64,000 nt of DNA from contig JAZQDU010000027.1 of assembly GCA_045546915.1 (NCBI GenBank), positions 190,626 to 254,625 on the forward strand. The letters run 5' to 3'. Position 1 is the stretch's first letter. Every line of letters starts with the position of its first letter. This stretch comes from UMGS172 sp045546915 (GTDB taxonomy: Bacteria; Bacillota; Clostridia; Oscillospirales; Acutalibacteraceae). A program made the translations under genes and the position numbers. Of the stretch, positions 59,061 through 64,000 are shown piece by piece. Under the pieces are notes generated by a model, which worked only from the letters and a program-made list of their open reading frames with translations, was not told where the DNA came from and searched no databases.

Positions 59061-59105
59061 AGCCATCCTCCGTTTCGGGAAATTTTGATTTTGCCACAAT
59101 ATTAA

Positions 59106-59128
59106 GAAAGGTCACAAAGTGACCTTTC
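59106..59128 (-). other. Stem-loop between rpmH and rnpA
   Basis: GAAAGGTCAC / GTGACCTTTC with loop TTT, followed on the minus strand by TTAATATT only. Probably a partial terminator or RNA-processing hairpin that keeps rpmH transcripts more abundant than rnpA. Confidence 0.5.
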
Positions 59129-59129
59129 A

Positions 59130-59264
59130 TTAATATGTGAGGCTCTTTCTACCCTTTGCTCTACGACGCGCAAGCACCTTGCGACCGTTAGCAGTAGACA
59201 TTCTCTTGCGGAATCCATGCTCTTTCATACGATGGATTTTCTTAGGCTGATAAGTTCTTTTCAT
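59130..59264 (-). CDS. rpmH: 50S ribosomal protein L34
   Basis: 44 residues, too short for many gene finders. Sequence starts MKRTYQPKKIHRMKEHGFRKR, then MSTANGRKVLARRRAKGRKSLTY, matching L34 along its length. AAAGGAGG precedes the ATG by 7 nt. First gene of the rpmH-rnpA-yidD-yidC-khpB unit, which in most bacteria adjoins dnaA and the origin; dnaA is not present here. Confidence 0.97.
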   Translation of the reverse strand: MKRTYQPKKIHRMKEHGFRKRMSTANGRKVLARRRAKGRKSLTY

Positions 59265-59373
59265 TCTGTTTAACCTCCTTTATCCGTGCGTTGGTTATGC
59301 CTCAAGTGCGGGTGACCTACGGAATGTCACCTCAAAAAAGATAATAATTCTAGACATAACCTATCAATCTAGG

Positions 59374-59403
59374 ATTATACCGCAACTTAGCGGTCAATGT
59401 CAA
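59374..59403 (-). promoter_or_regulatory. Strong promoter of the rpmH unit
   Basis: Consensus TTGACA and consensus TATAAT separated by 18 bp on the minus strand, about 110 bp before rpmH. The leader contains a palindrome GGTGACATTCCGTAGGTCACC (in two halves around 59305-59330) of unknown role. Confidence 0.75.
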
Positions 59404-59479
59404 CATAAATTTGCTGTTTGATTTGTTAAATTTTTTCATTCTTTAGGTCAACCACAGTATATTGTGGTTAACACTGCCG

Positions 59480-59851
59480 CTAACCCCTTTTTTGTTGATT
59501 TTGTATCATTACATTGGTTGCAACCTCAATGGCATCAAGCAGTTTTTCGCGGTCGGCCATGCTCATGGGCACACCGTTTAACAAGATTTCATCACAATTT
59601 AAAATTCTGTCACACATTTCGGTAATTATATCGGTTGCCTCATTAGACATCTCTCTTACGCCTAAAAGACTGTCAATCGACACCGAAAAAAACCTGCTGA
59701 ACTTAGTAAGCATTTTGTTATCGGGGCTTCTTTGTCCACGCTCATACATACCCACCGTACTGGTCGACACGCCGAGCGCCTTTGCCAAGTCAGCCTGCGT
59801 CATTCTCTTTGCCAAACGAAGCCTTTTTATTTTCTCTCCTATACCGGTCAT
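59480..59851 (-). CDS. XRE-family repressor
   Basis: 123 residues with AGGAG before the ATG. N-terminal Cro/CI HTH (about 5-60): EKIKRLRLAKRMTQADLAKALGVSTSTVGMYERGQRSPDNKMLTKFSRFFSVSIDSLLG. The C-terminal helical part (about 70-120) has ILLNGVPMSMADREKLLDAIEVATNV, a pattern seen in other SlrR/Xre-like repressors and probably for dimerisation. No peptidase domain is present, so induction by self-cleavage is not expected. It is divergent from two small genes at 60160-60674; matching operator-like sites lie in both promoters. Confidence 0.92.
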   Translation of the reverse strand: MTGIGEKIKRLRLAKRMTQADLAKALGVSTSTVGMYERGQRSPDNKMLTKFSRFFSVSIDSLLGVREMSNEATDIITEMCDRILNCDEILLNGVPMSMADREKLLDAIEVATNVMIQNQQKRG

Positions 59852-59902
59852 ACTACTACTCCTACTGCAATCCTTGTTTAATATCTTTGAATGTGCTTTT
59901 GA

Positions 59903-59931
59903 ATTTTAACACATTTCGTGCAATATTTCAA
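59903..59931 (-). promoter_or_regulatory. Promoter of the XRE repressor with operator in the spacer
   Basis: TTGAAA-17 bp-TAAAAT on the minus strand. The spacer begins TATTGCACGAAATGTGT, so operator site 1 fills it completely, suggesting autorepression. Confidence 0.7.
59909..59921. promoter_or_regulatory. Operator-like site 1 (GCAC-N5-GTGT)
   Basis: GCACGAAATGTGT on the minus strand, identical in sequence to site 2 and located between -35 and -10 of the repressor gene. Confidence 0.6.
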
Positions 59932-59992
59932 TATTTCAAGTGATATTTTTTAATAAAAGTTGTAGCAACATTTATGCAACTTTTGGTAATTC

Positions 59993-60005
59993 GCACGAAA
60001 TGTGT
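59993..60005. promoter_or_regulatory. Operator-like site 2 (GCAC-N5-GTGT)
   Basis: GCACGAAATGTGT on the plus strand, upstream of the divergent promoter; inverted relative to site 1 at about 84 bp. Confidence 0.6.
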
Positions 60006-60024
60006 TTGTTTTAGTTTTATAAAC

Positions 60025-60053
60025 TTGCATTATCGCACATATCGTGTTATTAT
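60025..60053 (+). promoter_or_regulatory. Promoter of the small-protein/sigma-like pair with operator in the spacer
   Basis: TTGCAT-17 bp-TATTAT. Site 3, GCACATATCGTGT (60035-60047), occupies the spacer just as site 1 does in the opposite promoter. Leader of about 100 nt follows. Confidence 0.6.
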
Positions 60054-60159
60054 AATTGACGCGTAAAAAAATTATTAATCGAAAAAACGCACAGTTTGTA
60101 GCCAAAATTTTGCCTGCACTAACTAAAACGGCAGTTTTGGCAATATTGGGAGGCCTTTT

Positions 60160-60369
60160 ATGGAACTGCACGAACTAGGCAGGCAGTATTTACAACGTGC
60201 CGATATATTAACCGAACGGATACACGAATTAAACAGGTATCTTAAAAGAAAAGACGCAAACGACCAACTAAAACTCAAGCACCGCATTTCAGCCCTTTAC
60301 TCGGATGCGGCTGAATGCCGCCGATTGGCGCAAATTCTCATCAACTACCGAAGGGAGGATAAAACATGA
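60160..60369 (+). CDS. Small helical protein of unknown function
   Basis: 69 residues, GGGAGG 9 nt before ATG. Entirely helical and highly charged: LHELGRQYLQRADILTERIHELNRYLKRKDANDQLKLKHRISALYSDAAECRRLAQILINYRRED. It looks like a short coiled-coil pair. No family recognised. Its last codon overlaps the start of the sigma-like protein (ATGA), so the two are translationally coupled and could interact, for example as an anti-sigma or partner subunit; that is inference. Confidence 0.75.
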   Translation: MELHELGRQYLQRADILTERIHELNRYLKRKDANDQLKLKHRISALYSDAAECRRLAQILINYRREDKT

Positions 60370-60674
60370 ACCGAAACACCTTTAGCCTTGAGGTATTCGG
60401 CGACCGTTTGCCCGTAAACGACCTATACGGCGGACAAACTAACCGCGCACAGATAGAACGTATGCGTTCGGCACTTTTAAAGGCCATTGACACGGAACTT
60501 ACCGACAAGCAGAAATATATCCTTACGGAATATTACTTTAACCGCCGCACCATGACCGACATAGCAAACGAACTCGGCATAACAAAATCAACGGTTTCAA
60601 GGCACGTGTCCCGAGCCCGCGAACGGCTTAAAACCTCGCTTCATTACGGAATATATATGCTTTGGGAAAAATAA
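60366..60674 (+). CDS. Sigma-70 region-4-like DNA-binding protein
   Basis: 102 residues, GGGAGGA site. The C-terminal half is a sigma region 4 / LuxR-like HTH: LTDKQKYILTEYYFNRRTMTDIANELGITKSTVSRHVSRARERLKTSL. There is no region 2, so it is not a complete sigma factor. Similar stand-alone proteins occur in Clostridia and in some mobile elements (ArpU-like). The N-terminal part (TFSLEVFGDRLPVNDLYGGQT) has no known fold. It is coupled to the helical protein before it and is controlled from an operator-bearing promoter facing the XRE repressor. Confidence 0.85.
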   Translation: MNRNTFSLEVFGDRLPVNDLYGGQTNRAQIERMRSALLKAIDTELTDKQKYILTEYYFNRRTMTDIANELGITKSTVSRHVSRARERLKTSLHYGIYMLWEK

Positions 60675-60687
60675 AAACGGATGCAAA

Positions 60688-60713
60688 CGCCCACGCCCCA
60701 TAGGGCGTGGGCG
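60688..60713. terminator. GC-rich hairpin between convergent genes
   Basis: CGCCCACGCCC / GGGCGTGGGCG with a 4-nt loop. On the minus strand it is followed by TTTGCATCCGTTTTTATTT, so termination is clearest for 60729-61406; on the plus side no T-run follows. Confidence 0.65.
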
Positions 60714-60728
60714 AAAGCACCCGTTAAT

Positions 60729-61406
60729 TTATAAAAGATACAGTCCCGATTGCAGGATAACAAACTCTTTGTTGGCAATTTTAATATACTTATAAACCGG
60801 TTCTTCAAACGAAGCATGCTCGGCAACCGCATAAGACTTCATATTGACCGTAAGTATGTTTTTACCCTCGGCGTTACAGACAAACAGCCTGCCCGACGGT
60901 TCATCAATCCAAATGCCCTTAGGCTTTGAAAAAGCCGAATCTGCCGAGCCGCCGATACGCAATTCCTCACGCATGGTGCCAAGATTAAACCGTATGAGCG
61001 CATTTTTTTCGGCAAACGATGCCCACAAAATTTGCCCCGAACTTGCAATGGCAGACGGACCGCAATGTTTATACCTGACAGTGCCTTGCCACTCGCATTT
61101 ACCGTCGGCACCGATTATCACGGCCTCACCCTCGACCGAAACGGCAAAAATCCTGCCGTCATCAAGTTTTACGCAGTTGTTGGTGATAAAGTTACCCGTC
61201 TTAAAATTTATAACTGCCGAATGCTCGCCGTATTTTATAAAATCATAATCGGTTTTTGTTCGTTGAGTAACAACGCCGTTGTCTAACGAAACCGATTTAT
61301 ATGAAACGATATATTTACCGTCGACCTCATCTTTTTTATAAACAACAATAAATCCGTTTTCGACTTCAAGTATATCAAAAACCTGTTCTTTAAAGAGTTG
61401 CTTCAC
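60729..61406 (-). CDS. Predicted beta-propeller-like protein, function unknown
   Basis: 225 residues, GTG start with AGAGGA 5 nt upstream. No signal peptide, so cytosolic. The sequence is a run of short beta strands with partial NHL/SMP-30-like repeats: DGRIFAVSVEGEAVIIGADGKCEWQG, ASSGQILWASFAEKNALIRFNL, and KPKGIWIDEPSGRLFVCNAEGKNILTVN. Four or five blades at most, so it would be an incomplete propeller unless it dimerises. No catalytic motif recognised. Monocistronic with promoter at 61462-61490. Confidence 0.7.
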   Translation of the reverse strand: MKQLFKEQVFDILEVENGFIVVYKKDEVDGKYIVSYKSVSLDNGVVTQRTKTDYDFIKYGEHSAVINFKTGNFITNNCVKLDDGRIFAVSVEGEAVIIGADGKCEWQGTVRYKHCGPSAIASSGQILWASFAEKNALIRFNLGTMREELRIGGSADSAFSKPKGIWIDEPSGRLFVCNAEGKNILTVNMKSYAVAEHASFEEPVYKYIKIANKEFVILQSGLYLL

Positions 61407-61461
61407 TTATATCCTCTTCTCTTGCAGTAAAATAAAACAAAAAATGCACATGTATAGTACT

Positions 61462-61490
61462 ATTGTAGCCTAAACCGTGCATAATTTCAA
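61462..61490 (-). promoter_or_regulatory. Promoter of the propeller-like gene
   Basis: TTGAAA-17 bp-TACAAT on the minus strand, about 55 bp upstream of the GTG start. Confidence 0.55.
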
Positions 61491-61551
61491 TCATTGTTTT
61501 AAAAATATCGAATTTTGTCAAATTTTGCTTGCTTTCTGCAATGTACAAACT

Positions 61552-61580
61552 GTGACGACTTTTTTAGATTGGCATAAAAT
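61552..61580 (+). promoter_or_regulatory. Possible promoter of mazF
   Basis: GTGACG-17 bp-TAAAAT, with the -35 weak. About 84 bp upstream of the mazF start. No antitoxin-sized reading frame exists between this and the toxin gene. Confidence 0.4.
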
Positions 61581-61663
61581 ATTAAAGAAAGAAATTTTGA
61601 CTAAAAATTTCCCTCACCGGTAAAAATATAGTTGAACAATCAAATTCGGAGAGTGAAACCATA

Positions 61664-62017
61664 ATGACAGTTAAAAGAGGAGATATCTACTACGCCGACC
61701 TAAGCCCTGTTGTAGGTTCTGAGCAAGGCGGTGTTCGACCGGTACTTATCGTGCAAAACGACATCGGCAACAAGTATAGCCCGACGGTAATTGCAGCGGC
61801 GATTACCAGCCAGCAAGATAAAACCAACCTTCCGACACATATTAGAGTCGACGCCGACGGTTGCGGGCTTTCAAAAAACTCAATCGTGTTGCTTGAGCAG
61901 GTGCGTACAATAGACAAACAACGCCTGAAAGAAAAAATGGGCAGCCTTGACACCGGTGCAATGGATAAAATCAACCGCGCTTTATCGGTAAGTTTCGGAC
62001 TTGGCGGTATTGTATAA
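61664..62017 (+). CDS. PemK/MazF-family endoribonuclease (EndoA-like)
   Basis: 117 residues, CGGAGAG site 9 nt before ATG. The family fold is complete: VKRGDIYYADLSPVVGSEQGGVRPVLIVQNDIGNKYSPTVIAAAITS, with the catalytic Arg in GGVRPV and the Thr/Ser in AAITS, then LLEQVRTIDKQRL and MDKINRALSVSFGL. It is nearly identical in layout to B. subtilis EndoA, which cuts RNA at UACAU. The usual antitoxin gene (endoAI/mazE) upstream is missing; the preceding 257 bp hold no open frame. It may be a housekeeping RNase or have a distant antitoxin. Confidence 0.93.
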   Translation: MTVKRGDIYYADLSPVVGSEQGGVRPVLIVQNDIGNKYSPTVIAAAITSQQDKTNLPTHIRVDADGCGLSKNSIVLLEQVRTIDKQRLKEKMGSLDTGAMDKINRALSVSFGLGGIV

Positions 62018-62042
62018 ACAAAACGTCTCAATAGCTCAACAC

Positions 62043-62087
62043 AAAACACCCACTGCCCTGTTACAAAAGGGCGGGGGTGTTTTATTT
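62043..62087 (+). terminator. Terminator after mazF
   Basis: AAACACCC and GGGTGTTT enclose an inner CCCT/AGGG stem, followed by TTATTT. Plus-strand orientation. Confidence 0.75.
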
Positions 62088-62145
62088 GGAATTTACATAA
62101 ATTTAACAAAAACTATTAACATTCATCGCTTATATTTATCAATTA

Positions 62146-62174
62146 TTGACATTTTATCGTGCCTGTGTTAAAAT
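62146..62174 (+). promoter_or_regulatory. Promoter of the two secreted/membrane unknowns
   Basis: Consensus TTGACA-17 bp-TAAAAT, about 50 bp upstream of the 62224 start. Confidence 0.7.
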
Positions 62175-62223
62175 ACAAACGAAACGTAAAGTTTCAAATT
62201 AAATTAAATTAAGCAGGCTTCAT

Positions 62224-62670
62224 ATGAACCGGCGTATTACAAAACTAACATCCATTGTATTAACCTTGTTGATTTTGCTTTCAGTTTTTCCTGTGAGTAC
62301 TTTTGCGGCAAACTCAACCTCTACTGTCTCAACAACCATTGTGCCCCAATCTTCACAAGAAGTCCCCTTGGACACTTCCGTTATATTGACTACAGAAAAA
62401 CTAATAGAACACGATACGGCGATTGCCAATGCAGGCGTAGAAACCGCTATTGGTTTCACGAAAAGCATTAACTGTTCATGTGCTAATCTATGGACTGAAT
62501 TTTTCTGGGAAAGAATCTCCGAAGGATACACTGTGTCACAATCTTGTAGTATTGCAACACAGGACGTGAACGCGGTTTGTATAGAAATGTTTGGCACGCA
62601 GCAGTGTTTAGACCATGGCCTTGATAGTTACATAATATACGGAAACCCCGATTTACAATTTGAGGAATGA
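62224..62670 (+). CDS. Secreted caspase/C25-like peptidase fragment
   Basis: 148 residues, weak AGG site. Signal peptide 1-29 (ending TFAAN), a Ser/Thr-rich linker, then residues 60-148: DTAIANAGVETAIGFTKSINCSCANLWTEFFWERISEGYTVSQSCSIATQDV and SYIIYGNPDLQFEE. This matches the segment that follows the catalytic Cys in clostripain/caspase-like peptidases (conserved IGF, W..FF..L..GYSV..A, GNP.L). The part with the catalytic His and Cys is absent, so it cannot be an active protease. Either an internal deletion joined the signal peptide to the C-terminal half, or it is a stand-alone binding or inhibitory domain. It has six Cys, possibly for disulfides. Confidence 0.6.
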   Translation: MNRRITKLTSIVLTLLILLSVFPVSTFAANSTSTVSTTIVPQSSQEVPLDTSVILTTEKLIEHDTAIANAGVETAIGFTKSINCSCANLWTEFFWERISEGYTVSQSCSIATQDVNAVCIEMFGTQQCLDHGLDSYIIYGNPDLQFEE

Positions 62671-62671
62671 C

Positions 62672-63166
62672 ATGAAAAAACGTATTATAATTATTATTTC
62701 GGTTATACTCATTATTTTTGCATTAATCTGCTGCATAACCAAAAAACATCTTGTTATAGAAATAATCCCCGAATCTTCAGCACCGTCAAACATTAGAAAA
62801 ACCCAACTCGGAACTGAGTCCATTTATATTAACGGCAAAGACTCGGTTACATCACAAGAACAACACGAAATCATCACGCTTTGCTCAACAGAAACCGTGG
62901 ATGCCGTTTGCAAAACACTATACGAATATTATAATCATGATGTGATTTTGTCGAGTAAAGCCATCTATGCTGATAACCGAGGAAAACTATCCGTTTATTA
63001 CTATTACCTGGGCACTTGCGACGGTCAAAACCACGCGGTTTATTGTGAACACAACACCGTTCAAAACAAGAGCAACAAACCAAGAATATCGGGTCCCACC
63101 GTTGTAAGAGTTGCTTACGAACAAAGGAGCGTTATTTTATCTGCTATTTTCGGCAATAAAAATTGA
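62672..63166 (+). CDS. Membrane-anchored extracellular protein, unknown
   Basis: 164 residues from ATG 62672 (GAGGA 5 nt upstream, inside the previous stop region). N-terminal membrane helix (KKRIIIIISVILIIFALICCI), then an extracellular domain of about 135 residues with several Cys (LCSTETVDAVCKTLYEYY, YYYLGTCDGQNHAVYCEHNTV). No family recognised. It starts 1 bp after the caspase-like fragment and shares its promoter, so the two may work as a pair at the cell surface. Confidence 0.7.
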   Translation: MKKRIIIIISVILIIFALICCITKKHLVIEIIPESSAPSNIRKTQLGTESIYINGKDSVTSQEQHEIITLCSTETVDAVCKTLYEYYNHDVILSSKAIYADNRGKLSVYYYYLGTCDGQNHAVYCEHNTVQNKSNKPRISGPTVVRVAYEQRSVILSAIFGNKN

Positions 63167-63170
63167 TACT

Positions 63171-63701
63171 CTATTTTTTACGATAACGCTCTTCCTCACT
63201 AAAAATACAACCGCAGTATTTTTGCATATAAAGTCCTTTTTCGCGGGCTTTTTCCTGACCTTCTTTAAAAAAGGGTCTGAAATCGCGGTATAAGAACTTT
63301 ATGTCAAACGTTTCTGCCGCCTGCTCGGCTATTTCTTTCATTAGTTGATGGTTTTGATAAGGGCTTATAAACAAAGTCGAAGTAAACGCATCAAACCCAT
63401 TGTTTTTGGCAAACTCAGCCGTTTTAAACAGGCGGTCGCGATAGCAAAAGGAACATCTTGCATCAAAATCGGGATAAACACCCTCAATAAATTTTCTAAG
63501 CCCATATTCATGTTCGTATATAACCTTAACTCCCACGCTTGCCGCATATTCGGTAAGCGTGTTTTTACGTGCTCTGAACTCTTTTAAGGGGTGAATGTTG
63601 GGGTTATACCAATAAAGCACCGGATTTATACCCTCTGCCCTTAAGGTTTCGATGCACATAACAGAACAAGGCGCACAACAAGTATGTAAAAGTGTTTTCA
63701 T
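63171..63701 (-). CDS. queH: Epoxyqueuosine reductase QueH
   Basis: 176 residues from ATG 63701; an upstream in-frame TTG has no advantage. DUF208/QueH pattern complete: TLLHTCCAPCSVMCIETLR near the N-terminus, YWYNPNIHPLKEFRARKNTL, DFDARCSFCYRDRL, and YCGCIFSEEERYR. The paired Cys motifs (CCAPC, CSFC, CGC) hold an iron-sulfur cluster and a non-heme iron. It reduces epoxyqueuosine to queuosine in tRNA, a non-B12 alternative to QueG. Converges with the membrane unknown at 4 bp distance. Confidence 0.95.
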   Translation of the reverse strand: MKTLLHTCCAPCSVMCIETLRAEGINPVLYWYNPNIHPLKEFRARKNTLTEYAASVGVKVIYEHEYGLRKFIEGVYPDFDARCSFCYRDRLFKTAEFAKNNGFDAFTSTLFISPYQNHQLMKEIAEQAAETFDIKFLYRDFRPFFKEGQEKAREKGLYMQKYCGCIFSEEERYRKK

Positions 63702-63797
63702 TGGCAAAACTTCCCTTCAAAATAATTATACCCCAAAACTTTTTTCCAGTCAACCGTCAAAAGTGCAGAGGAAATTTTTAGTAAAAACAATTTTTTA

Positions 63798-63826
63798 TTG
63801 CATTTAAAGCCCATCTAAACTATAAT
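63798..63826 (+). promoter_or_regulatory. Promoter of the BspA-like gene
   Basis: TTGCAT-17 bp-TATAAT, about 34 bp upstream of the start. Confidence 0.65.
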
Positions 63827-63859
63827 TAATATGTAACATTATTACCACGGAGGTAGATT

Positions 63860-64000
63860 ATGAAAAAAATATTATCTGTTTTTTTGGCATTGATGCTTTT
63901 AGTGTCGGTTTGTCCGTTTGGGCTTTTCACATTCTCGGCTTCGGCAGCGACAAGCGGGTATTATACATACTCTGTGTCAGGCGGTAAAGCAACAATAACC
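63860..64000 (+). CDS. Secreted BspA-like leucine-rich-repeat protein, N-terminus (cut by window edge)
   Basis: First 47 codons only. GGAGGTAG precedes the ATG. Signal peptide ends FSASA at about residue 29, followed by TSGYYTYSVSGGKATIT, the beginning typical of LRR_5 (BspA) surface proteins of gut Clostridia, where repeats of the GYYTYSV...KATIT kind introduce the leucine-rich region. The remainder lies outside the window, so the repeat number and anchor are unknown. Confidence 0.7.
   Translation, partial: MKKILSVFLALMLLVSVCPFGLFTFSASAATSGYYTYSVSGGKATIT

Noticed and set aside
59450..59469. AACCACA / TGTGGTT inverted repeat as DnaA boxes of an origin
   Set aside because: TTAACCACA differs from the DnaA-box core at one base and only two copies are present; no cluster or AT-rich unwinding element beside dnaA.
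59950..60171. Minus-strand 73-codon frame in the divergent promoter region
   Set aside because: It spans the promoters and operators and has no ribosome site.
1..64000. CRISPR arrays, tRNA or rRNA genes, prophage or integrative element
   Set aside because: No regularly spaced repeats, no tRNA-like cloverleaf or rRNA sequence noticed, and no integrase or structural phage genes.

Overview
The window looks like a chromosomal segment of an endospore-forming, low-to-moderate GC Clostridia, probably of the Oscillospirales (Ruminococcaceae-like) type. Evidence for this is the pair spoIIE and spoVAC, sugar ABC transporters without a local ATPase, BspA-like and InlB-like surface proteins, a cysteine T-box, gcvT-type glycine and THI-box riboswitches, and frequent TTG/GTG starts with strong AGGAGG ribosome sites. 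No tRNA, rRNA, CRISPR array or prophage was seen. Most genes are on the minus strand; plus-strand genes dominate only after about 60.1 kb.

1-15.6 kb is an accessory carbohydrate island. On the minus strand, from a strong promoter near 13.9 kb, it runs: a very large solute-binding protein with carbohydrate-binding-like domains, two permeases, a secreted NHL/TPR/Yip1 membrane protein, a DUF5696 lipoprotein, two more permeases, a second solute-binding lipoprotein with its own promoter, and the start of an InlB-repeat protein. A GH16-like protein is divergent from it. The island has two complete binding-protein/permease sets and no ATPase.

15.6-30 kb holds a glycine-riboswitch-controlled amino-acid symporter, a YgjP-type metalloprotease, a DMT exporter, a phosphohexomutase, a 42-residue membrane protein, a MecA-like adaptor, rpe, spoVAC, an unknown membrane protein lying between spoVAC and a truncated second copy of its 3' end, greA, spoIIE, glyA and fba. 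30-41 kb holds lepA, a U32 peptidase, zapA, thiT with a TPP riboswitch, a REP-type transposase containing two palindromes in frame, rsmI, trmN6, and cysE-cysS under a cysteine T-box.

41-50 kb is one long minus-strand run: FG-GAP-like lipoprotein, OmpR-type response regulator, histidine kinase, DUF1385, prmC, recA, recX, rimO, pgsA. 50-59.3 kb contains two zinc-ribbon membrane proteins, M18 aminopeptidase, coaE, tsaC/sua5, prfA, DUF951, khpB, yidC, yidD, rnpA and rpmH, the classical origin-proximal order but without dnaA beside rpmH. 59.4-64 kb has an XRE repressor divergent from a small protein and a sigma-region-4-like protein, with matching operator-like sites in both promoter spacers, then a beta-propeller-like protein, a solitary MazF, a caspase-like fragment with a signal peptide, a membrane-anchored unknown, queH, and the start of a BspA-like surface protein.

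Where the most upstream ATG has no usable ribosome site, I moved the start to the codon with a well-spaced Shine-Dalgarno sequence and say so in the entry. All functional names rest on motif and family recognition by eye; no database search was possible.
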